Assembly: GCF_964063345.1 (NCBI RefSeq)
Contig: NZ_OZ061318.1
Location: 6,386,001-6,450,000 of the forward strand
Length of the DNA: 64,000 nt
Direction of reading: 5' to 3'
DNA from: Pseudomonas lini
Lineage (GTDB): Bacteria; Pseudomonadota; Gammaproteobacteria; Pseudomonadales; Pseudomonadaceae
Part shown: one piece after another, positions 19,662 through 31,036 of the stretch
Layout of the letters: each line of letters begins with the position of its first letter
Position numbering within the stretch: the stretch's first letter is position 1
The notes under the pieces: model-generated
Database searches by the model: none
What the model saw: the letters and a program-made list of their open reading frames with translations, nothing else
What the model was told of the DNA's origin: nothing
Translations under genes and position numbers: made by a program

Positions 19662-20906
19662 TCAGTCGCCGGGGGGCACCTGGCTCGGCTGCATCACCAC
19701 CGGCCGATAGCGCAGGGCGACAATCGGAATCAGTGCAACCACGTAGGCCAGGCAAACAAACAGGTAGGTGTACTGCAAGCCATAAACCTGGCTGAGCAAA
19801 CCACCGGCCGAGATGCCCGCGATGGAGGCAAACTGCGCGGTGCTTTGGGCAATCCCCAGCACATAACCCTGCTGTGAGCTGTCGGCGGTTTTCGAGATCA
19901 GTGCCATCAGCACCGGCGTCGTCGCCCCCAGCAGCACGCCCCACACGAAGTAGGCAATGACAAACACCGCCGGGTTGCGGGTGATGCCGGCCACAGCGGT
20001 CAGAGCGACGCAACCGATAACAATGTAGGTGATGCGGTGCAGGGTTTCCTGCCGGCTTAGGTGTTCGAAGTAGCGCGACCACGGCGTGGCCGAGATGATG
20101 AACCCCAGGGCCAGCAAGCCGTAGCAGAGGCCAACCACCGAGTTGCTGACCTCGAACACCGAGCTGACATACAGCGAGAACGAAGTCTGTGGCAGCATTC
20201 GCGCCAGCAACAGAATCCCCATCACGCTCAGTAACGACAGCAGTGGTGAACGTTGCCATAGGCTGCTTGAACGGCTGACCGGTGCCGCGGCATCCACCAC
20301 CGGTGTTTTTTTCACCGGTGGCACATCCGGCAAGGTCACGGCCGCTACCACGGTGCAGATCGCACAGAGGGCCGAGGCAATAATGTTGATCCAGAAAAAG
20401 GTCGCGTAATCGAGGATCAGCCCGCCGACCACGGCACCGAGCAACGAACCGACGTTGGTGGATATTTGCAGGATCGCAAACAGCCGCGCCCGGCGTGAAG
20501 GCGCTTCGATGCTGACGCCGTAAGCCTGGGCCGGGGCAATGTACCCGGCGAATGCGCCCTGCAAGAAGCGCAGGAGCAGGATCACCCAGATATCGCTGAA
20601 GAGGGCCAACCCGAGCTGGGTCAACGACAAACCGGCCAGGGCGCGGATCATCATCAACTTATGGCCGTACCGGTCGCCGATACGGCCCCAGAATGCGCTG
20701 GTCAGAATAATGCCCAGCATCGGCCCGACGTAGACGGCGATGCTGGCGAAGCTGAACACCGACTCTGAAGACGTCAGCCCACGCAGGTGGACGGGCCAGA
20801 ACGGCCCGCTCATTTCCATCGCGCCCATGGAGATGAGCTGGATCGCGAACAGAAGATAAATCAGGATTCTTACGCTCGAACCCTGAAGGGTACCTGTATG
20901 GGACAT
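19662..20906 (-). CDS. MFS transporter linked to siderophore locus
   Basis: 414 residues with 12 predicted helices and the MFS loop motif GRIGDRYGHKLMM between helices 2 and 3. There is a central loop (PPVKKTPVVDAAAP). It lies directly upstream of fecI and on the same strand. MFS proteins beside siderophore receptors usually export siderophores or move siderophore-derived products across the inner membrane (family knowledge); which applies here is open. Confidence 0.75.
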   Translation of the reverse strand: MSHTGTLQGSSVRILIYLLFAIQLISMGAMEMSGPFWPVHLRGLTSSESVFSFASIAVYVGPMLGIILTSAFWGRIGDRYGHKLMMIRALAGLSLTQLGLALFSDIWVILLLRFLQGAFAGYIAPAQAYGVSIEAPSRRARLFAILQISTNVGSLLGAVVGGLILDYATFFWINIIASALCAICTVVAAVTLPDVPPVKKTPVVDAAAPVSRSSSLWQRSPLLSLLSVMGILLLARMLPQTSFSLYVSSVFEVSNSVVGLCYGLLALGFIISATPWSRYFEHLSRQETLHRITYIVIGCVALTAVAGITRNPAVFVIAYFVWGVLLGATTPVLMALISKTADSSQQGYVLGIAQSTAQFASIAGISAGGLLSQVYGLQYTYLFVCLAYVVALIPIVALRYRPVVMQPSQVPPGD

Positions 20907-20986
20907 CGGTCAGCCTCGGTGGTTGGGCGGCATCCTACGTGCTTTGCCATCGAGGGAAAACCACACCGGCATTTCTTGCGCACTCG

Positions 20987-21541
20987 CTACTTGACCGACG
21001 GACAGCCCCGTGAAGCTCCGATTGCTGCCTGACTGATAGCGGCAGCTAACCGTTTCACATTGTTCTGATGAGCGACCACCAGGTCATCGATGCTCGGGCC
21101 GGAGGGAGTCTGTAACGTGCTGCGACAGGTGATCAGCGCGGTATCACCGGCGCCGAGGCTGCGCAGGCGCCATTTGACGTCGATCAACGCGTATTGACCC
21201 GGAATTGAATCAAAGCGTTGTACATCCAGTCGCAACGACACTCTGCGTTGCGGGTTACTGTTGACCAGTTGATCGACCAGGGCGCTGCGCAATTCGTCCA
21301 CCAGGCTTGCCGCCCACCATTCGGTTTCGAGGATCGCCAGGCCACTGTTGCCTTGGCGAATGACAATCTGCGGGCGGTCGACCTGGGGCGGCACCGTGAT
21401 GCTTTCGATCTGGATTTCCGCGCTGCTGCTTGCGCCACTCAATTGGGCGGGGGTCAGGGTGTGGAACTGAATCGGATCGCTGCGGCAGGCGGTAAGCAAC
21501 AACAGCGCGGTGACCAGCGTGATCTTCAGCGAAAAAGCCAT
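20987..21541 (-). CDS. pqiC: PqiC-like outer-membrane lipoprotein
   Basis: 184 residues. It starts with a lipoprotein signal whose lipobox is LLTAC (Cys at residue 19) and continues with the ABC-transport auxiliary domain (DUF330): IQFHTLTPAQ, VDRPQIVIRQG, WWAASLVDELRSAL. It is the outer-membrane partner of the PqiB needle. An AGGAG stands just before the ATG. Last gene of the pqi operon. Confidence 0.88.
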   Translation of the reverse strand: MAFSLKITLVTALLLLTACRSDPIQFHTLTPAQLSGASSSAEIQIESITVPPQVDRPQIVIRQGNSGLAILETEWWAASLVDELRSALVDQLVNSNPQRRVSLRLDVQRFDSIPGQYALIDVKWRLRSLGAGDTALITCRSTLQTPSGPSIDDLVVAHQNNVKRLAAAISQAAIGASRGCPSVK

Positions 21542-21558
21542 GGGTGTTGCTCCTGTGG

Positions 21559-23214
21559 TCAGTTGCGCGGTGGCGGCTGCAAGTCCATCGGCGCGGCATT
21601 ATCCGGGCGACCGCGAATCAGTGATTCCGGATGCCGGCCCAGGTAATCCGAGAGTTCACGCAGTGAGCGTGACATGCGTCCGAGTTCGTCCAGGGTCTGA
21701 GTCAGTTGTTCCCGTTGCGGCGAATCGTCGGCGAGGGTCGAACTGGCCGATTGCAAGGTCTTGCTGACGTCCGCCAGGGTGGTCTGCACGCCGGGCAGGG
21801 TCCTGGCGTTGAACTGTACGAGGCCCTTGCGCAGTTCGACGAGGTTGCTGTCGAGGTTGCCGGCGATGCGTTCGATGGGCAGCTGGTTGATCTTGTTGAC
21901 CATGCCTTCCAGTTTTTCCTGCAACTGTTCGAGGCTGCCAGGAATGGTGGGGACAATGACGGGACGAGCGGTCGGGTCGAACACGACTTTCTCCGCTTTG
22001 GGGTAGAAGTCGAGCGCGATGTACAGCTGACCGGTCAACAGATTGCCGCTACGGGCCTGGGCCCGCAGGCCGTTTTCGATGAAGCTGCCCATGAGCTTTA
22101 TGCTAGCGGCTTCGTCGTCAGGATTATGCTTCAAGGCCTCGAGCATTTTTGCATGAGCCTGGCCGAGACGTTGCGGGTAGATCACGATGCCTACATTGAG
22201 CGGAAAGCTGCGTTTTTTCGCGTCGAAATCCAGATTGATCGACACGACTTTGCCGAATTCCACGCCGAGAAATTCCACCGGTGCATCGATCTTGAGCCCA
22301 CGCAAGGCCTGATCGAAACGCAGGCTCAAGTACTGCCCCTTACCGTGGGGCGGGGCGAGGGCGGTTTGCGGATCCTCGAACAGGTCGAAGGTTTTATTCT
22401 CGCTGGCCGGCTGATCGTTGGGGCTGTATTCCGGTGCGCGAAACGCGATGCCACCCACCAACAAGGACGACAAGGACTCGGTACTCACCGCAAAACCGTT
22501 GGCGCCGACGTTCACATCAATTCCGCTGGCGTTCCAGAACCGGGTGTTCTCGGTGATGTAGACGTCATTGGGCGAGTGCACGAAGATTTCGATGTTCACC
22601 CCTTTGCCGTCGGCATCGAGCGCATACGCGACCACTTGCCCGACCGGGATCTTGCGGTAGTAGACGGGGGAACCGATATCCAGCGAACCGAGGTCCTGAG
22701 TGTGCAACATGAAGCGCTTGCCCGGTTCGCCATAGGTAATGGGCGGAGGGTTTTCCAGCCCCGTGAAGTGTTTGGAACGGGCATTGGCCTGGCCGATGTC
22801 GGCGCCGATGTAGTCGCCCGACAGCAGGGTATCGATGCCCGAGACGCCGCCAGCACCAATGCGCGGTCGCACGACCCAGAATTGCGAATCTTCGCGGGTG
22901 AAGCTTTCAGCCTGTTTGTCGAGTTTGATCGTGGCGTTAACGCTTTTTTGATCGTCGCTCAGCTTCACTTCCGAGACATGGCCGATGACCACGTTGCGAT
23001 ACTTGACCTCGGTCTTGTTGGCCGTAAGGCCGCTACCGGTCTTGAACGTGACGGTGATGGTCGGACCTTCCTGCATCACGTTGTGTATCACCAGGGAGAT
23101 CCCCACCAGCACCGCAACGATCGGCACGATCCACACCAGCGAAACGCTGAAGCGACGGGTCTTGATAGTGGCCTGGCCGGGGGCTTGCGGCCCGTCAGTG
23201 GCTTGCGACTTCAT
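21559..23214 (-). CDS. pqiB: PqiB, MCE-domain intermembrane transport protein
   Basis: 551 residues. One N-terminal transmembrane helix (VWIVPIVAVLVGISLVI) is followed by three MCE/MlaD repeats starting near residues 48, 165 and 288 (FKTGSGLTANKTEVKYRNV; FMLHTQDLGSLDIGSPVYY; LRFDQALRGLKIDAPVEFL). A C-terminal helical region forms the needle in E. coli PqiB. The probable role is lipid trafficking between inner and outer membrane. It overlaps the second pqiA gene by 20 bases. Confidence 0.93.
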   Translation of the reverse strand: MKSQATDGPQAPGQATIKTRRFSVSLVWIVPIVAVLVGISLVIHNVMQEGPTITVTFKTGSGLTANKTEVKYRNVVIGHVSEVKLSDDQKSVNATIKLDKQAESFTREDSQFWVVRPRIGAGGVSGIDTLLSGDYIGADIGQANARSKHFTGLENPPPITYGEPGKRFMLHTQDLGSLDIGSPVYYRKIPVGQVVAYALDADGKGVNIEIFVHSPNDVYITENTRFWNASGIDVNVGANGFAVSTESLSSLLVGGIAFRAPEYSPNDQPASENKTFDLFEDPQTALAPPHGKGQYLSLRFDQALRGLKIDAPVEFLGVEFGKVVSINLDFDAKKRSFPLNVGIVIYPQRLGQAHAKMLEALKHNPDDEAASIKLMGSFIENGLRAQARSGNLLTGQLYIALDFYPKAEKVVFDPTARPVIVPTIPGSLEQLQEKLEGMVNKINQLPIERIAGNLDSNLVELRKGLVQFNARTLPGVQTTLADVSKTLQSASSTLADDSPQREQLTQTLDELGRMSRSLRELSDYLGRHPESLIRGRPDNAAPMDLQPPPRN

Positions 23215-23863
23215 CCGTGAGCTCCTCGTTTGGTGGGTTATGCCGCTGGTTATCCCGCTCTTTATCCCAAATCAGCCGCGGATCGAAACTCATGGCAGAC
23301 AGCATGGTGAACACCACCACCAGACCAAAAAACAGAATACCCAGGCGCGGTTCGATATCGCCCAGGGCCTGGAATTTCACCAACGCTGCGACCAGCGCGA
23401 CAACAATCACGTCGAGCATCGACCAGTAGCCGATCAGCTCGACGAAACGGTAAAGCTTCGAACGTTCCTTGCGCGCCCAAAGGCTGCCGCGTTGCACGGT
23501 AATCAGCAGCAGGGAGAGGGCGACGAACTTGATGCCCGGTACCGCGATGCTGGCGATGAAAATGATCAGGGCAATGTCCCACGCACCGTGTGCCCAGAAC
23601 TCCAGCACACCGCTCATGATGGTGCTGTCGGACCCGTTGCCGAACAGACTGGTGTTCATCACCGGCAGCAGATTGGCCGGGATATAGAACACCAGTGAGG
23701 CCAGCAGATAGGCCCAGGTACGGGTCAGTGAGTTGGCTTTGCGGGCATGCAGTGGCGCGCCACAGCGTGGGCATTCGTGAGGGTTGTCGGTTATGTCGCA
23801 GGCCAGGCCGCAACTGTGGCACAGGCACAGGTTGAGTTCGCTGGCGTGCGGTGGGCTGTTCAT
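23195..23863 (-). CDS. PqiA-domain membrane protein (second half-size PqiA)
   Basis: 222 residues. The N-terminal zinc-ribbon-like region has CxxC pairs (CLCHSCGLAC and ECPRCGAPL), followed by four membrane helices of a single PqiA domain. The start is the ATG at 23863, which overlaps the TGA of the preceding pqiA gene (ATGA). E. coli PqiA carries two such domains in one chain; here they are two genes. A partner of PqiB in the inner membrane. Confidence 0.9.
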   Translation of the reverse strand: MNSPPHASELNLCLCHSCGLACDITDNPHECPRCGAPLHARKANSLTRTWAYLLASLVFYIPANLLPVMNTSLFGNGSDSTIMSGVLEFWAHGAWDIALIIFIASIAVPGIKFVALSLLLITVQRGSLWARKERSKLYRFVELIGYWSMLDVIVVALVAALVKFQALGDIEPRLGILFFGLVVVFTMLSAMSFDPRLIWDKERDNQRHNPPNEELTDEVASH

Positions 23864-24456
23864 AAAATGTCCCACAGTTCACGGACATCGCGCCCAGCGA
23901 TGCGAATCAACAGCAGGCTGAGAACGGCCAGGGCAAACAGGCCGATGCCGGGTATGACATCCAGCAACCCTGCGAGTTTGAACACCGCGACCATTGCGCC
24001 CAGCAGACAGACTTCGAGCATGCTCCAGGGCCTGAGGGTTTCCAGCCAGCGCATGCACACTTTGAAACCGGGCGAGCGCCGATGCCCGAGGGCGAAGCTC
24101 AGGACCCAGATCAGCAACACCAGTTGAAAAAGCGGCGCGATGATGATGGATATCGCCGCCACCAGCGCAATAAAGGTGATCGGCCCCTGGCTCAACGCCA
24201 ATACCGAGTCCCACAGCGTGGCACTGTTTTTCAGGCCCTTCATGCTGATGCTCATGACGGGATAGAAATTGGCGAAAATCCATAGCATCGTTGCCGTGAA
24301 GGCCAAGGCCAGACGCTGCTCCACCGACAGTCCGTTATAACGCTGGAGCACGCCGCCGCAGCAGGTGCACAGGGCTTTTTGATGTTTGGCGAGCGTGACT
24401 TTTTCATACACGCAGTCGCAGTGCTCGCAAATGATCAGTTGGTCAGTCGTAGCCAT
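23860..24456 (-). CDS. PqiA-domain membrane protein (first half-size PqiA)
   Basis: About 198 residues. N-terminal CEHCDCVYE and CTCCGGVL cysteine pairs precede a PqiA domain with four helices (LAFTATMLWIFANFYPVMSI). First gene of the four-gene pqi operon. The ATG at 24456 is preferred over a GTG nine bases upstream because it has a better-placed GAG. Confidence 0.88.
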   Translation of the reverse strand: MATTDQLIICEHCDCVYEKVTLAKHQKALCTCCGGVLQRYNGLSVEQRLALAFTATMLWIFANFYPVMSISMKGLKNSATLWDSVLALSQGPITFIALVAAISIIIAPLFQLVLLIWVLSFALGHRRSPGFKVCMRWLETLRPWSMLEVCLLGAMVAVFKLAGLLDVIPGIGLFALAVLSLLLIRIAGRDVRELWDIL

Positions 24457-24578
24457 AGGCCGCACTCGCCAGGAACAGGAAAGTCAGAGCACTCCCTCAA
24501 TATAGAAGTGACTTGCGATTGAGCAAATTAAAAGACTGATCAAGGATGCACTGGACCCATCATGATCAGATGGGCACT

Positions 24579-24715
24579 TGTGGCGAGGGGGCTTGCCCCC
24601 GTTGGGTCGCGAAGCGGCCCCAAAATGTTGTCAGCGCATTCCGTCAGGCATACCGCATATAGAAATATCGACGACTGCTGCGCAGCCGAACGGGGGCAAG
24701 CCCCCTCGCCACAGG
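24579..24715. repeat. Long inverted repeat (GTGGCGAGGGGGCTTGCCCCC family)
   Basis: Arms at 24579-24601 and 24691-24713 pair almost perfectly around about 90 bases that themselves contain shorter inverted segments. It is a G/C-rich REP variant common in fluorescent pseudomonads. It lies between the divergently spaced pqi and oxidase genes and may also end transcription. Confidence 0.8.
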
Positions 24716-24741
24716 TATGCGTAAAACCGTTGCCACGAATC

Positions 24742-27249
<2,508 letters not shown>

Positions 27250-27252
27250 GAA

Positions 27253-28611
27253 TCAGACGCTGAGCAGCAGGAACTCACGCTCCCAGGAGCTGATCACGCG
27301 CTTGAAGTTTTCGTGTTCGGCGCGTTTGACCGCGACATAACCCCGGACGAATTTGCTGCCCAGATAGCGCTCGATGGTTTCGCACTCTTCCATGCGCGTC
27401 AGTGCGTCCTCGATGGTGATCGGCAGGCGAAGATTGCGCCGCTCGTAGGCACGGCCCTGCACTGCGGCGCTCGGTTCGACCTTTTCGATCATCCCCAGAT
27501 AACCGCACAGCAGGCTCGCAGCAATCGCCAGATAAGGGTTGGCGTCGGCGCCCGGCAAGCGGTTTTCCACGCGCATGGCGTCCGGGGTGGAGGTCGGTAC
27601 GCGCAGGCCGACGGTGCGGTTTTCTTCGCCCCATTCAACGTTGACCGGCGCCGAGGTGTCCGGCAGGAAGCGGCGGAACGAATTGACGTTGGGCGCAAAC
27701 ATCGGCAGCACTTTGGGAATGTACTTTTGCAAGCCGCCGATGTGGTGCAGGAACAGCTCGCTCATCTGCCCGTCGGCATCGGCGAAAATCGGCTGGCCAG
27801 TGGCGATGTCCACCACGCTTTGATGGATATGCATGGCGCTGCCGGGTTCGTCGCCGATGGGTTTGGCCATGAAGGTCGCAGTGACATTGTGCTTGAGTGC
27901 CGCTTCGCGCAGGGTGCGTTTGAACACGGTGATCTGGTCCGCCAGATCGAGCGCGTCGCCGTGACGGAAGTTGATTTCCATCTGCGCCGGGCCGTCCTCA
28001 TGGATCAGCGTGTCGAGGTCCAGGCCCTGGAGTTCGCACCAGTCGTAGACGTCTTCAAACAGTGGGTCGAACTCGTTGGCGGCGTCGATGGAAAACGACT
28101 GACGACCGCTTTCCGCACGGCCCGAGCGTCCCAGTGGCGCCTTGAGCGGCAAGTCCGGGTCTTCGCAGCGCTGGGTCAGGTAGAACTCCATTTCCGGGGC
28201 GACAATCGGTTTCCAGCCTTTGTCGGTGTAGAGTTTCAGGACTTTTTTCAGCACGTTGCGTGGCGACAGTTCGATGGGATTGCCGAACTTGTCGAACGTG
28301 TCGTGGATCACGATGGCAGTCGGCTCGATGGCCCATGGAATGACGTAAACCGCGTCGGCGACGGGCTTGCAGACCATGTCGATGTCAGCCGGATCGAGCA
28401 GGTCGTAGTAGATGTCGTCGTCGACAAAGTCCCCGGTTACCGTTTGCAACAGCACACTTTCCGGCAGGCGCATGCCTCGCTCATGCAGGAACTTGTTGGT
28501 GGGTGCAATCTTGCCGCGAGCAATGCCGGTCAAGTCGCTGACCACACACTCGACCTCGGTAATCTTGTGATCTTTCAGCCACGTGAGCAGCTGATCGAAA
28601 GGGACATTCAT
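27253..28611 (-). CDS. Glutamine-synthetase-family gamma-glutamyl-amine ligase (PuuA/SpuI type)
   Basis: 452 residues with GS motifs: EMEFYLT in the metal site, HIHQSVVD, the NSFRRFLPD segment and ENRTVGLRVP. It lacks the adenylylation-loop context of GlnA and fits gamma-glutamylputrescine synthetase relatives. The ATG at 28611 follows a GAGG; the longer open frame up to 28719 lacks a ribosome-binding site. The expected reaction is ATP-dependent glutamylation of an amine, feeding the PuuB-like oxidase. The amine itself (putrescine, ethanolamine or other) is not decided by sequence. Confidence 0.85.
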   Translation of the reverse strand: MNVPFDQLLTWLKDHKITEVECVVSDLTGIARGKIAPTNKFLHERGMRLPESVLLQTVTGDFVDDDIYYDLLDPADIDMVCKPVADAVYVIPWAIEPTAIVIHDTFDKFGNPIELSPRNVLKKVLKLYTDKGWKPIVAPEMEFYLTQRCEDPDLPLKAPLGRSGRAESGRQSFSIDAANEFDPLFEDVYDWCELQGLDLDTLIHEDGPAQMEINFRHGDALDLADQITVFKRTLREAALKHNVTATFMAKPIGDEPGSAMHIHQSVVDIATGQPIFADADGQMSELFLHHIGGLQKYIPKVLPMFAPNVNSFRRFLPDTSAPVNVEWGEENRTVGLRVPTSTPDAMRVENRLPGADANPYLAIAASLLCGYLGMIEKVEPSAAVQGRAYERRNLRLPITIEDALTRMEECETIERYLGSKFVRGYVAVKRAEHENFKRVISSWEREFLLLSV

Positions 28612-28771
28612 AAAGACCTCGTTGTTGGTTTTATTGACGCCGGGGAAAGCGGCTTCATCCACCGAACACTTCCCCTGTAGCGCGTTGACGACTATCTTGG
28701 GTGAGCCTTGCCGTTCCATCTATCCACTTTAAACAGCACAAAGCGCACCAAAAGAGTGCGTAAGGCGCCCC

Positions 28772-29698
28772 ATGACAGCGTGCAATCCGTTACAGGTCCA
28801 AGCGTTCAACACCGCCGACGTGGCCGAGCAAATCCGCGCCACACCGGGTTGGGTGCAGCACTATCAGCAGATGTCCCCGGGGCATTTCGCCGGGCGGGTG
28901 CGCTATCTGGACTTGCAAGGCGTAGAGATTTACGAGGAACAGATGAACACCCGGGTCGAGCAGAACTTCAGCGCTCCGGAAGGCGCGCTGGCGTTCTGTT
29001 TCGATCGCAATGACAACTCGCTGTATGTGTTGAATGGTGAAAGCCGCAATATCTGGATCACCCCGGAGAACTACCAGGAAATCGCCGTGGTGTTCGGTCC
29101 GGAGTTCGTTCAGCGGCATGGCCTGGACGTGGCGCGGCTCGAAGGCTTGTTCATGTCGCCGCTCAATTCAGGCCAGAACGCGCTGTTCAGCCGCTGGTTG
29201 AGCGGGACGTTGACGCGGCTGACGCAGACGCTGGATCCGCCGAGCAAAGAGGCGTTGACCCAGCAATTATTGGAGGACTGTTTGTACATCCTCGATAACG
29301 CCTGTGTGTGCCTTGATCGCGCAGGTTTGCAGCGTCGGGCGCAAGAGCGAACGATCATGAAGTGCGTCGCCGAATGGGCCGCCGATACACCGGAAGAAAC
29401 CCTCAATTTGCTGGAGCTATCCCAGGTGGCCGGGGTTTCGCTGCGCCAGTTGCAGCATGCGTTCAAGGCGTATACCGCAATGACACCCACGCATTGGTTG
29501 CGCTTGCGTCGGCTCAACAGCGCGCGCCGCGAATTGCTCAAACGAACGGCTGGGGAAACGACGGTCGCGCAAGTGGCGATGGATGGGTCGTTCTGGCATT
29601 TGGGGCGGTTTTCCAGCAGTTATCGAGCGTTGTTCCAGGAACTTCCCAGTCAAACGCTGGCCCGCAAACACAGTGGACCGTGTCGGAGATCATCATGA
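28772..29698 (+). CDS. AraC-family regulator, EutR-like
   Basis: 308 residues. The N-terminal sensor part (WVQHYQQMSPGHFAGRVRYL) and the C-terminal AraC DNA-binding domain, with SFWHLGRFSSSYRALF near the end, follow the layout of E. coli EutR, which reads GFWHLGQFATDYQQLF at the same place. It is divergent from the ligase gene with about 160 bases between starts, so it likely controls that operon in response to its amine substrate. It overlaps the next small gene by ATGA. Confidence 0.82.
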   Translation: MTACNPLQVQAFNTADVAEQIRATPGWVQHYQQMSPGHFAGRVRYLDLQGVEIYEEQMNTRVEQNFSAPEGALAFCFDRNDNSLYVLNGESRNIWITPENYQEIAVVFGPEFVQRHGLDVARLEGLFMSPLNSGQNALFSRWLSGTLTRLTQTLDPPSKEALTQQLLEDCLYILDNACVCLDRAGLQRRAQERTIMKCVAEWAADTPEETLNLLELSQVAGVSLRQLQHAFKAYTAMTPTHWLRLRRLNSARRELLKRTAGETTVAQVAMDGSFWHLGRFSSSYRALFQELPSQTLARKHSGPCRRSS

Positions 29699-30000
29699 GT
29701 CGGATATCGTCTTTCAGCCTGTGTGCCGTCATGTTGATGGTCTACACGCAGGTTCAGGCCGAAACGGTCGTGCCCTTGAACGGGCAGAACTCGCAACAAA
29801 TCCAGCTGGACATCAATGATTGCAGCAACGTCACGGCGAGCCAGAGCACCTCAAGCCCGCCAGCCTCGGAGGGTGCTGCGGTGGATGCTACGCAGGTACC
29901 AGGTCGTCAACATGACGAGTTTTATGAGCCGGTCAAGGACGATGTGAAACAGCACGATCACGGCTGCCTGCAAGGGCGGGGTTATCAGGTCACTCCGTGA
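29695..30000 (+). CDS. Small exported protein of unknown function
   Basis: 101 residues. Signal peptide MSRISSFSLCAVMLMVYTQ followed by VQA before the mature part. The mature chain is short, hydrophilic and rich in Ser, Gln and Asp, with two cysteines (NDCSN and HGCLQ) that could form a disulfide. The start ATG overlaps the stop of the regulator gene (ATGA), so it is co-translated with it. The end overlaps the convergent exporter gene by 11 bases. No family was recognised. Confidence 0.6.
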   Translation: MSRISSFSLCAVMLMVYTQVQAETVVPLNGQNSQQIQLDINDCSNVTASQSTSSPPASEGAAVDATQVPGRQHDEFYEPVKDDVKQHDHGCLQGRGYQVTP

Positions 30001-31036
30001 GCTGAGTGACGGCTGGATTACGCTGCCGCTGATCGAGTAGATGAACCATCAGCAAGGCATAGAGCGTGAGCGCGATAAACAATCCCATGCGCACGACGAA
30101 GGCGGTATAGACATCCTTGCCGGCGAGGCTGTCCTGAACCGACTGGCCCAGCAGGATGATCAGCGTGATCAGGCTGTTGAGCCAGAACCCCGGGGTTTGT
30201 CGGGTCGGGCTCAGGGCATAGAGCTTGCGGGCCAACAGCAAGCCGAACAGGAGCATCCACAGAAAGAACATCCACAGGTGCACAAACAGGCTGAGCGCGC
30301 ACCAGAACATAATAGCCAACAGCCCCCCCATGAAAGTCGAACCGAGCAATTCGTGACCAGCGCTTCGCGCCGTTGTCGTCGAACTCTGTTGGCCAAGGCT
30401 GACCGCTTTCAAAATGATTGGCAGATAGCTGGGGTCAATCAGCGCCAACAGAAATGCCGGCATAACGATCAAGGTGGCACGCAGTGCAACCCGGCTCACT
30501 TCCTGCGCCGGCAGAGCGCTGGCGGCGGGTGGGGAGGGTGCATTGGCCGGTTCGGGGAACAACCAGTGACTGAACGCCACGACGATGACGGCAAGGATCA
30601 AGCCCAAGACCAAGGCACCAATGACCATCATCGCCAGATCGAACTCGGCGACGCCGGCCGAGGAAATCATGGTCAGGCCAATGATCAGGAAGGTCATGAT
30701 CAAGGTGTTGCCGCCGCGCAGGCCAAAGCCAAATGCCAGGAACAGACTGACTCCGATTAGCAGCACGCCGGTAATCGGGTAATAACGCAGGATCGGAATC
30801 AACAATAGGCCGACGCCGGTGGTTAACATCGCAGCGACCGCAAGCACCAGCCCGGCCTTGAACGGCAAAGGCCGATTGAGCGAGGCCAATAGCAACACGG
30901 CGAGCACTGGCGAAATAAAGGGAATCGGCAGCGCCAGGCCGAAGCTGATGGCCAGGCATAGCGCCGTGCCCGTGGCGAGACGCAACGCCCGTTGAACACG
31001 GGGCGTGCGCTGAGTAGGCACGCCCTTAATAGGCAT
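29990..31036 (-). CDS. DUF2955 / FUSC-like inner-membrane exporter subunit
   Basis: 348 residues with about ten hydrophobic helices in two clusters (from SFGLALPIPFISPVLAVLLL and from VMPAFLLALIDPSYLPIIL). It resembles the membrane part of aromatic-acid or fusaric-acid efflux systems (AaeB/FusC-like), shorter than AaeB. Last gene of a three-gene unit with HlyD-type and outer-membrane-factor genes; the ATG overlaps the HlyD stop by 11 bases. Confidence 0.8.
   Translation of the reverse strand: MPIKGVPTQRTPRVQRALRLATGTALCLAISFGLALPIPFISPVLAVLLLASLNRPLPFKAGLVLAVAAMLTTGVGLLLIPILRYYPITGVLLIGVSLFLAFGFGLRGGNTLIMTFLIIGLTMISSAGVAEFDLAMMVIGALVLGLILAVIVVAFSHWLFPEPANAPSPPAASALPAQEVSRVALRATLIVMPAFLLALIDPSYLPIILKAVSLGQQSSTTTARSAGHELLGSTFMGGLLAIMFWCALSLFVHLWMFFLWMLLFGLLLARKLYALSPTRQTPGFWLNSLITLIILLGQSVQDSLAGKDVYTAFVVRMGLFIALTLYALLMVHLLDQRQRNPAVTQLTE

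Noticed and set aside
21706..23220. Plus-strand open frame of 504 codons opposite pqiB
   Set aside because: Shadow of pqiB with antisense-type composition.
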